The position numbers and the translations under genes are program-made. A stretch of 64,000 nucleotides of DNA from JBCCTX01 sp965263105 (GTDB lineage Bacteria; Bacteroidota; Bacteroidia; J057), in assembly GCA_965263105.1 (NCBI GenBank), contig CBDHGL010000003.1:3534001-3598000 (forward strand), given 5' to 3'. This document shows, piece by piece, positions 1-8,745 of this stretch; the stretch's first letter is position 1; each line of letters begins with the position of its first letter. A model generated the notes under the pieces. The model was not told where the DNA came from. It did not search any database and worked only from the letters and a program-made list of their open reading frames with translations.

Positions 1-44
1 TGTGGTCTGTGGTCTGTGGTCTGTGGTCTGTGGTCTGTGGTCTG
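1..44. repeat. Heptanucleotide tandem repeat (TGTGGTC)n, cut by window edge
   Basis: Six perfect copies of the 7-base unit TGTGGTC run from base 1 to 42 and a partial unit follows. The tract ends directly at the stop codon of the minus-strand J-domain gene, so it lies in that gene's 3' flank. The left end is cut by the window, so the full copy number is unknown. The same unit (phase GGTCTGT) reappears at 44764-44780 and 44943-44953, and degenerate relatives lie at 44664-44698, so this is a dispersed family. It resembles the short tandemly repeated heptamers described in some cyanobacteria; its role here is unknown. Confidence 0.9.
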
Positions 45-45
45 C

Positions 46-759
46 CTACTGCTCCAGCGGAGCCTTCAACGCGCGGCGATAGTCATACATGTAGCGCAGA
101 AACAGGGACATGCCTTTGTATTGGAAGATTACTCCAATAAGGAAGATGATGCCGTTGAGCATCATGGCTTGGGACATGACCCATTCTTGTTGTTCGTACC
201 AGGCATTGCGGGTGGAGGTGGCTGTAAAGAGCACCGCCAAAAGCCCGACAACTGTCAAAACAAACATACTGGTCAGGATACCAAAATACTTGGTATGGAT
301 AGTAGACTTCTTCGAATAGGCAGGAGAGGGTTTGGGAGGGGTTTTATAATTCTTCTTGGGTTGGGCCTTTTTGGTGGTGGTATAGGAATAGGAGTTGTGT
401 CGGAAGGGCCCCTGATCTCCAGATCCATTATTTTTATGTTGGGTATATTGGTAGGGCTGTCCTCCGTTAGCACTTTTGGTTTTGGCATACTGGAAGGCCC
501 CATTCTTGTTTTGAGGATTTTCTCCGACTCCACGGGCGCGATTCATAAAATAAGAAGTATACATGGCATTGTATACCTTCCGCTTATGGTCATCGCGAAG
601 CATTTCGTAGGCTTCGGTGATTTCAATAAATTTTTCCTGAGCGCTTGATCCTGTGTTTTGATCGGGGTGGTATTTGAGAGCCAGTTTCCTATATGCCCGC
701 TTTATCGCTTCCCCGTCGGAATCAAATTTAAGCCCTAGGATTTGATAATAGTCTTTCAT
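46..759 (-). CDS. Membrane-anchored J-domain (DnaJ-like) protein
   Basis: A 237-residue protein that opens with a canonical J domain (about residues 1-65), including the HPD motif in KYHPDQN that stimulates Hsp70 (DnaK) ATPase activity. The glycine/phenylalanine and zinc-finger regions of true DnaJ are absent. A low-complexity Lys/Pro/Tyr/Ser-rich linker follows (about 70-155), then two hydrophobic segments (about 160-182 and 195-218), so the J domain is probably held on the cytoplasmic face of the inner membrane. It likely recruits DnaK to a membrane client; the client cannot be told from the sequence. The ATG start directly precedes the J-domain fold. The gene stands alone, followed by the heptamer repeat. 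Confidence 0.85.
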   Translation of the reverse strand: MKDYYQILGLKFDSDGEAIKRAYRKLALKYHPDQNTGSSAQEKFIEITEAYEMLRDDHKRKVYNAMYTSYFMNRARGVGENPQNKNGAFQYAKTKSANGGQPYQYTQHKNNGSGDQGPFRHNSYSYTTTKKAQPKKNYKTPPKPSPAYSKKSTIHTKYFGILTSMFVLTVVGLLAVLFTATSTRNAWYEQQEWVMSQAMMLNGIIFLIGVIFQYKGMSLFLRYMYDYRRALKAPLEQ

Positions 760-1121
760 ATCCTCAAGAATCCTGGTAAATATACGCCTATATCCTCAAT
801 AAATTTATGAATCGATAGGTATTAGCGTAAAATGAGTCCTTACTAGCAATTATTCCGTATAATCGGTCAAAAATTTTGGATAACAGGAACTTCGAAACAT
901 TTTCATCTTACGTCCTAATAATTTTCCTTTCCTCGTAATAGCATAACGACAAGCCATCCCGAATGTTGGATTTGCTTCGAGAAAAGATATAGGAAATAGG
1001 GGAGTAGGGGCTATAAGTTGTACGATAGCAAAAACTATATACAGTAGGTGAAAATGGCCTATGACAACCATTACCTAAGGTCTTAATCTTAAAAGGAAAT
1101 AAAGCAGTTAAGTGTAGCTCT
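760..1121. other. Intergenic region without a supported gene
   Basis: About 360 AT-rich bases separate two minus-strand genes. A 73-codon minus-strand frame (850-1071) is open, but its translation shows no domain or convincing secretion signal and I do not support it. No hairpin terminator with a U-tract was seen. Confidence 0.5.
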
Positions 1122-1796
1122 CTATGCAGCAGCCTGCTTCAAGGCTTGTGGAGGGAATAATAATTTACCTTTCCGATATAGCCTACCAGCAGAGCGGAGT
1201 AGCAGATCCAAGCGTTGCCCCTTACTGATGTTTACCCCTTGTTGCTTTAATTTGATATGGAGAGCTTTCAACAAATTGTCGATTCCATCTAGCTCCAGCA
1301 TCTTTGCATAATACTCCTGCAATTGTTCGTAGAATTGAATATAGGAACTGATGCGACTGTGGTTTTCCATCTGAGGTTTCATGGGGGGCTCAAAACCTAG
1401 CATTTCACCTAAGCCTCTCTCGTAAATAGGGTATTCTGAGTTCACCATATTCATTAGATGGGTAATCAGCGAAAAATGCCGGGGAAGGAGTTTATTTTTT
1501 GGCCTAACTCCATAAAGTCTATGCATGAAATTCTTTGGATCTAGCGTCTCTTCTGTTTCTTTGTTTAATTCCAATAAACCAAACTGACGCTTTTTCTTCT
1601 CCTTGTCCATCCGAATTTTTTTGACATCAATCATGTCATCAAATTCTTTCTGTAAGTCCTCGTCAGATAGAATATTGTTGGTTGTCAATTTTTCGCGAAA
1701 AGCTTCTACTTCCACCACAGATTCCAAGGACACATTATCTAATATTTTTCCCCCATTTGCGTTCATAATGGCGAAAATACGTTCAACCGATGTCAT
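1122..1796 (-). CDS. Hypothetical protein, about 224 residues
   Basis: A hypothetical soluble protein rich in charged residues, with no signal peptide or membrane segment. I do not recognise a family. The N-terminal half (about residues 1-75) looks helical and acidic, with a Lys-rich stretch near DKEKKKRQ. The C-terminal half has helices with many Leu/Lys/Arg and ends in a basic segment. The frame could begin 24 codons upstream at 1868, but that extension is hydrophobic and unlike the rest, so the ATG at 1794-1796 is preferred. The gene is monocistronic and its flanks give no functional clue. Confidence 0.6.
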   Translation of the reverse strand: MTSVERIFAIMNANGGKILDNVSLESVVEVEAFREKLTTNNILSDEDLQKEFDDMIDVKKIRMDKEKKKRQFGLLELNKETEETLDPKNFMHRLYGVRPKNKLLPRHFSLITHLMNMVNSEYPIYERGLGEMLGFEPPMKPQMENHSRISSYIQFYEQLQEYYAKMLELDGIDNLLKALHIKLKQQGVNISKGQRLDLLLRSAGRLYRKGKLLFPPQALKQAAA

Positions 1797-2071
1797 ATTA
1801 TCAGATTTTTTGAAATTAAATACAAAAAGGAGCACATTGTCCTCTCTTCCGGGAAAACAAAATACCAAAAAGATTTACTAGCAGAAATCCCATCAAAGGT
1901 ACAGATTATTATTCAGAATGCCTTAATTTTTATTTAATTGTCTGTTTTTTGGCAATTTATGGACTTTCGTTTTTTTTAGATACCTCCGGTTAGAATCCAA
2001 CAAAAGAAAAAACATTCCAGGTTTATGAGGGTTGAAAAATAAAGTTTAACCAAAACAAATTTTGTCGAATT

Positions 2072-2533
2072 ATGCTAGAAGTTGGTGCCTCGATTCCCAA
2101 TTTAAAGGGAAAAGATCAAAACGGAGACCCCATTGCCCTTCAGGATTACAAAGGGAAGCCGATTATTCTCTTCTTTTATCCCAAGGATAACACGCCTACC
2201 TGTACCAAGGAAGCCTGTAATTTACGAGACAATTATTCGCTGCTTCAAGAAAAGGGCTTTGAGGTCATAGGGGTTAGTATAGATGATGAAAAATCACACC
2301 AAAAATTTATTGATAAATTTCAGCTTCCTTTTCCGCTCATTGCTGATACAGACCATCAGTTTGTAGAAGGCTATGGGGTATGGGGAGAGAAATCTATGTA
2401 TGGGAAGAAATATATGGGAACCTTCCGGACAACTTTTGTTATCGATCCCGATGGAACGATTAGTCATGTATTTCCCAAGGTAAAATCAGCAGACCACACC
2501 CAACAGATCCTAAAGTCCTTGGAATCTTCATAA
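2072..2533 (+). CDS. bcp: Thioredoxin-dependent thiol peroxidase (Bcp/PrxQ peroxiredoxin)
   Basis: A 153-residue peroxiredoxin of the Bcp/PrxQ class, which reduces hydrogen peroxide and organic hydroperoxides with electrons from thioredoxin in the cytoplasm. The peroxidatic cysteine is C44 in PTCTKEAC, and C49, five residues later, matches the resolving cysteine of two-cysteine Bcp proteins. Downstream FRTTFVIDPDG is the conserved strand with the active-site arginine. Length matches the family (about 150-157). The ATG at 2072 lies directly before the first beta strand. The gene stands alone, with 150 bases before the next gene. Confidence 0.95.
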   Translation: MLEVGASIPNLKGKDQNGDPIALQDYKGKPIILFFYPKDNTPTCTKEACNLRDNYSLLQEKGFEVIGVSIDDEKSHQKFIDKFQLPFPLIADTDHQFVEGYGVWGEKSMYGKKYMGTFRTTFVIDPDGTISHVFPKVKSADHTQQILKSLESS

Positions 2534-2634
2534 AAGGCTACTTTCGACTAATCTGAGTTATTTTGGAATCCTTTAGACACTTAGCACTTCGTGAAATAGT
2601 TCAATAAGTAGGCTGTTTTTTCGTTCGAAAACTA

Positions 2635-2642
2635 TACTTTTG
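2635..2642 (+). promoter_or_regulatory. Bacteroidota -7 promoter box (TACTTTTG)
   Basis: TACTTTTG is an exact match to the Bacteroidota -7 consensus TAnnTTTG, 42 bases before the TTG start of the pseudo-caspase gene. No convincing TTTG -33 element lies at the usual distance, so this is a moderate call. Confidence 0.45.
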
Positions 2643-2684
2643 AACAACTACATTTACTTAGGAAGGGCTTTCCCGTAAGGTGAG

Positions 2685-5204
2685 TTGCTAGGATATTTTA
2701 CTGTGCAAGAAAATAATCACATAATCGGACAAGGGCAGAACTACTTGGTTCTAATTGCCCTTAACCGATTCAAACATGTAGAGCCTTTGTTCTATTCGGT
2801 CCAGGATGCTCAAAAACTTTCTCAGGTGTTAATGAATTATTTTGGTTTCCCTGAAAGAAATATCATTCGCCTTTTCAACGAGAGAGCCTCACATGTAGCT
2901 ATTTGGAAGACCCTGGAGGAGGTCAACTATTCCTTGACGGACCAAGATAACCTGATGATATATTATGCAGGTTACAGCTACCAGAAAAAGGATGTACAAG
3001 ACAGTTTTCTATTGGGCTATGACTCAGATCTCTCAGGCCCCTATGGATTGATTTATCAACAAGCTTTAATTGACCGGATCAATAAACTTAAGGCCCGTAA
3101 GGTACTCTTCCTCGTCAACAGTGGTTTTTCTACGGAATTGATTCAAGCCAACCCTAATATTATCCATGCCCAATGGGAAGAGGAAGGCAAGCAACTACCA
3201 CAGGTAAGAGCCCATGAGCATATTCGTTGGGGGATGGCCAGTATGTCCTTGGAGGAAAACCGAGAAAGCCTTGTGGGCGACTCTCCTATCTTTATCCGTA
3301 GCATCATTAAATACCTGGAGGCCAATGTTGGACAGGAAGTATCAAGCAAAACACTTTTTCAGCAGATTAAACACCTGCAAACCTATGATGAGTACCGGCC
3401 TATAGGAGGCTACCTGGGCGAATTACCAATGGGGGAGGGAGCCTTTTCCTTTGTCCCGCATGAGGGAATCCCCGAAGCCCCACCTGCCGCGCCTAAGACT
3501 TTGCCCGAAGGAGAAATGGAGGAGCTGAGGGCTGCAGTACGACAAGACGATATTTCCCTATACCTAGATTTCATTTTTAAATATCCAGATAGTGAGCACC
3601 TGGATTTTGTACAGGAACGGATTCGGACTTTACAGAAAGGCGGAAGAGTGGGGGAGGGGAAATTCCTCTCTTTTATTACCGATAATGCCCTTTGGGTTAC
3701 AGTAGGCCTGCTCATTTTAATTTCTGTTTCCATGGGGCTCTACCTGATGGGAGGACTACCCAAACTGAGGGGAGGAGGGGTATCTATTGACCAGGTAGAG
3801 TTGGTAGCCGAACCCCCTATGGAGGAAGTATTGTCCCTCATTAGCACACAGATGATAGCTTTGGAAGGGGGAATATTTCGCACCTCCATGGGAGGGGTTC
3901 GAGGTATTTCAAATTTTGAGATTTCATCCAAGGAAGTGACCCAAGTCCAATGGAAGATGATTACTGATTCACTCCCCCAAGGTATTGCAAACTGCCCAAA
4001 TTGCCCTATAGAAGGGGTTTCCTTTCAGGAGGTTCAACGATTTATCCAGCGTTTGAATGAATTGACAGGAGAAGCTTATCGTCTTCCTACTAGCCCAGAA
4101 TGGGAATTTGCAGCTACAGCCGGCGGAAAGTTGAGAAATGAAAGCTTTAAGCAAAATGTATCAGATTGGAGCTGGCACAAGGGTAATACCCAAGGTCGCT
4201 CCCAGCATGTTGGGTTGAAAACAAAAAATGAGCTGGGGATCTTCGATATGTATGGCAATACCTGGGAATGGTGTTTCGATCGGGTGATTGCCGGTAGCAC
4301 CCGGGAAAGTGATGACTTATGTGGAGATCCCAGGGGAACCAACCGAGTGGTCAGAGGAGGAGGATGGGATACTGAACCCGACAGTTTTTACATAGGAATC
4401 TCGGCCAACTTCCCCGAAGATAGAAAGAAATCGGGAATTGGCTTTCGGCTGGCCAAAGGAGGGGTTCCCCCTTGCGAGGACGAAATGAAGGAGGCCTTCC
4501 ATTACCCCGCCATAGAAATGGTAGCAGTCGCTGCGGGACAATTTGCCATGGGGCCCGATGAGTTGGGCAATTCCTTTACTGTACAAATGCCCCGATTTGA
4601 AATGGCCAAATATGAGCTTTCCCAAGAGATTTGGGAGGCCATCATGGGCGAGAATCCCAGCTGGAATATCATATGTTCTTCCTGTCCGGTCGAAAGTGTA
4701 AACTGGGAGCAGGTTCAGGAATTCATATCTATTCTTAATGCCAAGCGGAATACAAATTACCGGCTGCCGACTGAGGCAGAATGGGAATATGCTGCACGTG
4801 GAGGAAAGGGACAGATCGGGACGCAGTTTGCCGGGGTAAATTCCATGGAGAGTTTGTACCTCTATGGAAATTGTTTCTTTGGTGACGACCAATTGGCGGT
4901 TGATGGAGATTACAAGATCGATAAGTTTTCCGCCATAGCTCCCGTGGGAAGCCTGCTCCCTAATGAACTAGGGATTTATGACTTGTCGGGAAATGTCTGG
5001 GAACTCTGTCAGGATTGGAAAGGCCCCTATCCTACAACACCCCAGAGCAATCCCACAGGTGCTTCTAGAGGCTCGGAAAAAGTGATTCGTGGGGGAGGAT
5101 GGAATGGAAACCCCGAAGATTGCAACATTTCCATACGTAGGGGAATGCGGATACAAGACGAAGGCAAACGCTGGATAGGTTTTCGTTTAGTGAGAAGTCT
5201 ATAG
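2685..5204 (+). CDS. Membrane pseudo-caspase with two SUMF1/FGE-like domains
   Basis: An 839-residue protein in three parts. Residues about 18-250 resemble a caspase/metacaspase p20-like (C14) fold. One hydrophobic segment lies at about 335-355. Two formylglycine-generating-enzyme-like (SUMF1) domains follow, about 388-590 and 608-839, each with YRLPT.EWE, a G..GN.WE motif and a GGG-W...GFRL ending. In the caspase part the usual catalytic His motif (YAGHG) reads YAGYS and the usual Cys motif (DACFS) reads NSGFS, so both catalytic residues appear lost (Y97, G147). It is probably a scaffold or sensor with the caspase part in the cytoplasm and SUMF1 domains outside; that topology is inferred. 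No ATG lies near the domain start; TTG at 2685 or GTG at 2703 are the candidates. Paired CPNC and CSSC motifs sit at equivalent places in the two SUMF1 domains. Confidence 0.85.
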   Translation: MLGYFTVQENNHIIGQGQNYLVLIALNRFKHVEPLFYSVQDAQKLSQVLMNYFGFPERNIIRLFNERASHVAIWKTLEEVNYSLTDQDNLMIYYAGYSYQKKDVQDSFLLGYDSDLSGPYGLIYQQALIDRINKLKARKVLFLVNSGFSTELIQANPNIIHAQWEEEGKQLPQVRAHEHIRWGMASMSLEENRESLVGDSPIFIRSIIKYLEANVGQEVSSKTLFQQIKHLQTYDEYRPIGGYLGELPMGEGAFSFVPHEGIPEAPPAAPKTLPEGEMEELRAAVRQDDISLYLDFIFKYPDSEHLDFVQERIRTLQKGGRVGEGKFLSFITDNALWVTVGLLILISVSMGLYLMGGLPKLRGGGVSIDQVELVAEPPMEEVLSLISTQMIALEGGIFRTSMGGVRGISNFEISSKEVTQVQWKMITDSLPQGIANCPNCPIEGVSFQEVQRFIQRLNELTGEAYRLPTSPEWEFAATAGGKLRNESFKQNVSDWSWHKGNTQGRSQHVGLKTKNELGIFDMYGNTWEWCFDRVIAGSTRESDDLCGDPRGTNRVVRGGGWDTEPDSFYIGISANFPEDRKKSGIGFRLAKGGVPPCEDEMKEAFHYPAIEMVAVAAGQFAMGPDELGNSFTVQMPRFEMAKYELSQEIWEAIMGENPSWNIICSSCPVESVNWEQVQEFISILNAKRNTNYRLPTEAEWEYAARGGKGQIGTQFAGVNSMESLYLYGNCFFGDDQLAVDGDYKIDKFSAIAPVGSLLPNELGIYDLSGNVWELCQDWKGPYPTTPQSNPTGASRGSEKVIRGGGWNGNPEDCNISIRRGMRIQDEGKRWIGFRLVRSL

Positions 5205-5282
5205 TACACTGTCTCGGGCAAGTTTTTCATCTAAATATCAAAGGAAAAAGTTTAAAAACTTTCCTGACAGAGTAATAGAGGG

Positions 5283-6854
5283 CTAATTCCACTCCCAGTC
5301 TAACGCTTCCATTTTTGCAGCTGGACGGCTGGGCCCTATGTATCCTGACCTGGGTGTCCTAAAAACTGCGATATCACTGAAGTCTGAGTACTGACGATTC
5401 AGGAGGGCTCTTATCCTAACATAATACAATTTACCCCCTTCTAGTTGGTCGAGCAATACCCGAGTATTTCTAGCGATTACTTTCCTCCTTTTTCTGGAGT
5501 ATTTGGCAATAAATTGTATCTCATAACTTTGGGCATTTGTGACGGGCTGCCATGAAAGGACTGCTTGCCGGGGGGAAACTGCGTCTGCGACTAAATCCGT
5601 AGGAACCTGGTTGCCACAACCAAGGGTACTGAATTGTACAGATGGAGAATAGGAACTTCCATCGTTGGTACAAATAGATCGTACGGAGAATTCGTATTGG
5701 GTGCAGGGATATAAGCGAACTACCCTGGCCGAATTGGTATCGTAAACCCGGGATTTCCATTGGCCTCCAGGTAGTCTTCTCATACGAACTTCATATTGGT
5801 CAACGTTCCTTTTGGCCTTCCAACTCAGGAGGGCAGTATTTGTAGCTATATCATCTGCCTGCAGGGCAACAGGAGCTTCACAAGCAAATACCTGGGGGCG
5901 CTGCAATGCTGGAGAAGAAAGCAAGGAATAACGAGCCCCACCGGAGACAAACAAGCTTCGCATCCGGGTTTTCTGACCTCGAGTGAAAAAATTCATACAG
6001 GCGTCATCTGTATAGTCCATAAAATTTTGAACCATATCCGGGCTTCCACAACTTTCGGAAACAGAAACACAACCGTGGTGGGGACCCTTGGCGCTGGGGG
6101 TATCGTCAACTCCGTCATTGCCACAGGGACCATCTCCCCATATATGTCTGAGGTTGAGCCAATGCCCCACTTCATGAGTGGTGGTTCTTCCCAAATTGAA
6201 AGGAGTTGCCACCGTACCGACCGTGCCAAAATACTTGTATCCGATGACAACGCCATCTGTATCTTTACGTCCCCCAGGAAATTGGGCGAAGCCCAATACC
6301 CCCATATCCAGGTTACATACCCAGATATTCAAATAGTCGTTAGCAGGCCAAGCTTTAGCTCCTCCTGTTTGACTGCGTTTTACTTCATCTGTGAATGCCG
6401 CAAAACTCAATTTAGATGTGTAGGTACGAGTGATGCCATCAGTAGGATTGCCATAGGGGTCCCTTTGAGCGAGAAAAAATTCGATTTTGGAATCAGAAGC
6501 TAAGGACATAAATCGGGGATCTGTCGAACTTGCATCCTGGTTTTTTCGCCTAAAATCTTCATTTAGTACCTTAATCTGGCTTTGAATTTGTTGGGAGCTG
6601 ATATTTTCTCTCGGATTGTGATAGACAACATGAACTACGACGGGAATTTTTATAAGCTCATCGCGCCCCAGACCATTTTTTGCCCCGAAAAGAGCAAAAG
6701 ACTCGATTTGTTGAAGTCTTTTTTGGAAATAGGGATCCTGCTTAACCAACTGGTCATGATGTTCCATGGTTCCACAATTTCTCCTGGGTTGGGCAAAAAG
6801 ACACGCAGGAAGGAGAAGAAAAAGATACAAGGGGAAAAATGAGCAAGTCCTCAT
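5283..6854 (-). CDS. Secreted M43 (pappalysin-like) metalloprotease with two FN3 domains
   Basis: A secreted zinc metalloprotease. From the chosen Met the first 20 or so residues are a signal peptide ending LFAQ. The protease domain carries HEVGHWLNLRH (HExxHxxGxxH-type zinc site, about residues 227-237) and a Met-turn at NFMDYTDD (about 277-284), as in MEROPS family M43 (ulilysin, pappalysin). Two fibronectin type III modules follow (about 328-415 and 420-505). I see no type IX C-terminal sorting domain, which many Bacteroidota secreted proteases have, so it may stay in the periplasm or leave by another route. The frame is open 12 codons upstream to 6890, but the Met at 6854 gives the better signal peptide. 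A strong inverted repeat lies 50-80 bases upstream. Confidence 0.9.
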   Translation of the reverse strand: MRTCSFFPLYLFLLLPACLFAQPRRNCGTMEHHDQLVKQDPYFQKRLQQIESFALFGAKNGLGRDELIKIPVVVHVVYHNPRENISSQQIQSQIKVLNEDFRRKNQDASSTDPRFMSLASDSKIEFFLAQRDPYGNPTDGITRTYTSKLSFAAFTDEVKRSQTGGAKAWPANDYLNIWVCNLDMGVLGFAQFPGGRKDTDGVVIGYKYFGTVGTVATPFNLGRTTTHEVGHWLNLRHIWGDGPCGNDGVDDTPSAKGPHHGCVSVSESCGSPDMVQNFMDYTDDACMNFFTRGQKTRMRSLFVSGGARYSLLSSPALQRPQVFACEAPVALQADDIATNTALLSWKAKRNVDQYEVRMRRLPGGQWKSRVYDTNSARVVRLYPCTQYEFSVRSICTNDGSSYSPSVQFSTLGCGNQVPTDLVADAVSPRQAVLSWQPVTNAQSYEIQFIAKYSRKRRKVIARNTRVLLDQLEGGKLYYVRIRALLNRQYSDFSDIAVFRTPRSGYIGPSRPAAKMEALDWEWN

Positions 6855-6904
6855 AGGAGTCTTTAACAAAATGTGACTGCTTTCACGCAAAAGTTATTCC
6901 AACA

Positions 6905-6933
6905 TATTGTGCCACCCAACTGGTGGCACAATA
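6905..6933. repeat. Perfect 12-bp inverted repeat upstream of the M43 protease
   Basis: TATTGTGCCACC (6905-6916) and GGTGGCACAATA (6922-6933) are exact reverse complements around a 5-base centre. It lies between the small membrane-protein gene (7003-7158, minus) and the protease start, so it may be an operator, a 5' leader hairpin or the end of the upstream transcript. On the minus strand no U-tract follows the stem, so it is not a standard intrinsic terminator. Confidence 0.7.
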
Positions 6934-7002
6934 AAAAATAATCTACAGATATATACTTAGCCGAACATACGGCGGGAAACAATGAAGTGTTACAGACATA
7001 CG

Positions 7003-7158
7003 CTAAGGTCTTACAGACAACATTCTCATGGTAAGGGAATCTTGGGTTTGGACCGCATCCCCTGTCTGAGACAGATAAAGCATAACCCCTGCAACTACCA
7101 CTACTGCGAGGATAAATCCTGCAATTCTTACGCCTCTATTATTAAATAAGTTTTTCAT
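7003..7158 (-). CDS. Small single-pass membrane protein, 51 residues
   Basis: A 51-codon frame that starts with ATG and ends with TAG. Its translation begins MKNLFNNRGVRIAGFILAVV, giving a short basic N-terminus, one strongly hydrophobic segment (about residues 12-29) and a polar tail ending LSVRP. The pattern of positive residues before a single membrane helix is that of a real small inner-membrane protein. No known family is recognised. It lies upstream of and in the same direction as the M43 protease gene, 148 bases away, with the inverted repeat between them, and may be cotranscribed. Confidence 0.5.
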   Translation of the reverse strand: MKNLFNNRGVRIAGFILAVVVVAGVMLYLSQTGDAVQTQDSLTMRMLSVRP

Positions 7159-7309
7159 GTTATATTTCACGTTAAGTTTTCTTAACTATACGGGCATCTC
7201 TCAAAAAGATTAGGTATTTTATTTTACCTTTAGCAAACGTGCTACAAACGTTGAAAATCGTGTGTCAAATAAGAAAATATTCTATTAAGCATTTGTAGAA
7301 GCATCAATT

Positions 7310-7492
7310 ATGTTAGGGTTTTGGGAAGTTATCATAGTCTTAAGTATCCTGGGATGGGGCTTGTACTCTTATTTGGGGAAGTCAGCTCAAAAGCGATTGA
7401 GCCAAAATAGAAGGGCTTCACCAAGAGATGAAGACCTCATCGATCTAGATGAGTCCAACTATGAGATTCTTGATGACGAGGGCGATGAATAG
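7310..7492 (+). CDS. Small acidic-tailed membrane protein, 60 residues
   Basis: A 60-residue protein with one N-terminal membrane helix (about residues 3-23), a basic stretch and a strongly acidic C-terminus ending in DDEGDE. No family is recognised. It lies 34 bases before the GT9 glycosyltransferase on the same strand and may be translated from the same message. The layout of membrane anchor plus charged tail would fit a small adaptor, but nothing in the sequence names a partner. Confidence 0.6.
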   Translation: MLGFWEVIIVLSILGWGLYSYLGKSAQKRLSQNRRASPRDEDLIDLDESNYEILDDEGDE

Positions 7493-7526
7493 ATTTCTTC
7501 AAAAACTCGGTTAAAATCTGCCACCT

Positions 7527-8522
7527 TTGAAAATCTTGGTCATTCGGTTTAGTTCTATCGGGGATATTGTGCTAACCAGTCCCATTCTTCGGGTCCTTGC
7601 GCAAAGCTCCCAAATAAACGAGGTTCACTATTTGACAAAAGCTACCTTCAAGGACCTCCTCCTTCATAACCCCCATGTTTCTCATGTCCATCTTTTGGAG
7701 GACTCTTTCAAAGCAGTAGTCTCCCTATTGCAAGCAGAGCATTTTGACTTTATTATTGACCTTCACAATAACCTTCGTAGTTGGCGGGTTTCCCACGCTC
7801 TGTCCTTGCCCACAGCCCGATTTGATAAATACAACTGGACCAAATACCGAATGACCCGTTTTCAAACAAGGGGTCTCCAAGTTCCCCATATTGTAGAACG
7901 CTATGGAGCTACCTTAGGCAAGCTGGGACTAGCGCTGGATGAAGGAGGCCTCGAATTCTATATCCCTGAAGGTATAAGCGCACAAGCTCAGGAGAATCTA
8001 ACAAATTCCCCCATTGGAGGCCAATTGGGAGATGTACTAGCTGTGGTGCTGGGGGCTTCCTATACAACAAAGCGGTGGATAAGCTCTCATTTTGTGGAGT
8101 TACTTCAACGTTTACAGCGACCTGTGCTACTCCTAGGAGGAAAAGATATGATGGAGGAGGCCCGAGAGATAAGTGAATCCTTGACGGTTCCCTTTTTCAA
8201 CTTGGTTGGTAAGGTTGGCCTATTAGAATCGGCCGCCTCAATGCGTCTTTGTGAGGCTGTCCTCGCTCACGATACAGGCTTTATGCATATAGCAGCTGCT
8301 TTCCAGATGAAAATATTCTCTCTCTGGGGGAATACCGTTCCAGAATTTGGGATGACCCCTTACAAGACTCCGCATGAGGTATTGGAGGTGAATTCTCTCT
8401 CCTGTAGGCCTTGTTCGAAGCTTGGTTTTGACGATTGTCCCCAACGTCATTTCAAATGTATGCAGGACCTGAGCCCAGAGGAAGTATTTAATAGAATTCA
8501 GAGTTCTTCTTTAGGGAAATAA
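7527..8522 (+). CDS. Glycosyltransferase family 9 (heptosyltransferase-like)
   Basis: A 331-residue GT9 protein related to ADP-heptose:LPS heptosyltransferases (WaaC/WaaF), which add heptose to the inner core of lipopolysaccharide at the cytoplasmic face of the inner membrane. The N-terminus MKILVIRFSSIGDIVLTSPI is the family signature, and AHDTGFMHIAAAF near residue 250 matches the conserved DTG..HIA motif of the sugar-nucleotide site. A Cys-rich tail (CRPCSKLG, CPQ, KCM) is typical of the family. The start is TTG at 7527, fixed by the N-terminal motif. The exact donor sugar cannot be read from the sequence. Confidence 0.9.
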   Translation: MKILVIRFSSIGDIVLTSPILRVLAQSSQINEVHYLTKATFKDLLLHNPHVSHVHLLEDSFKAVVSLLQAEHFDFIIDLHNNLRSWRVSHALSLPTARFDKYNWTKYRMTRFQTRGLQVPHIVERYGATLGKLGLALDEGGLEFYIPEGISAQAQENLTNSPIGGQLGDVLAVVLGASYTTKRWISSHFVELLQRLQRPVLLLGGKDMMEEAREISESLTVPFFNLVGKVGLLESAASMRLCEAVLAHDTGFMHIAAAFQMKIFSLWGNTVPEFGMTPYKTPHEVLEVNSLSCRPCSKLGFDDCPQRHFKCMQDLSPEEVFNRIQSSSLGK

Positions 8523-8745
8523 AGTACATAAGTCCTAACATTTTGTTAAAGAAGGAGAGGATAAAACCCGAAGCCTAGTTGGAAAGCATTCATTTTGAGC
8601 CGTATAGGGGCTTTTTTGAAAATAGGCAGGGTTTTTGACAATAGTTTTAGGGAAGAAAAAGTTCCCATTTTTGGGATTCTTTTCTCGAACAAGTAAATTC
8701 GTCACGAAAAGGAAGGGAAGGAGAAATGGTCTTTCCATAGCTATT

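Noticed and set aside
16..648. 210-codon plus-strand open frame
   Set aside because: It is antisense to the J-domain gene and starts inside the heptamer repeat; the glycine/isoleucine-rich translation is typical of shadow frames.
850..1071. 73-codon minus-strand open frame between the J-domain gene and the next gene
   Set aside because: No domain, no clear signal or membrane pattern with basic flank, and no conserved look. Kept as unsupported.
4317..4892. 191-codon minus-strand open frame
   Set aside because: It lies antisense within the SUMF1 domains, whose motifs support the plus strand.
2685..5204. Active caspase or active formylglycine-generating enzyme
   Set aside because: The His and Cys of the caspase site are absent, and SUMF1-like domains of this kind usually lack FGE catalytic cysteines.
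5796..6503. 235-codon plus-strand open frame
   Set aside because: It is antisense to the M43 protease, whose HExxH and Met-turn motifs fix the coding strand.
6905..6933. Intrinsic terminator at the 12-bp inverted repeat
   Set aside because: No U-tract follows the stem on either strand in the direction of transcription.
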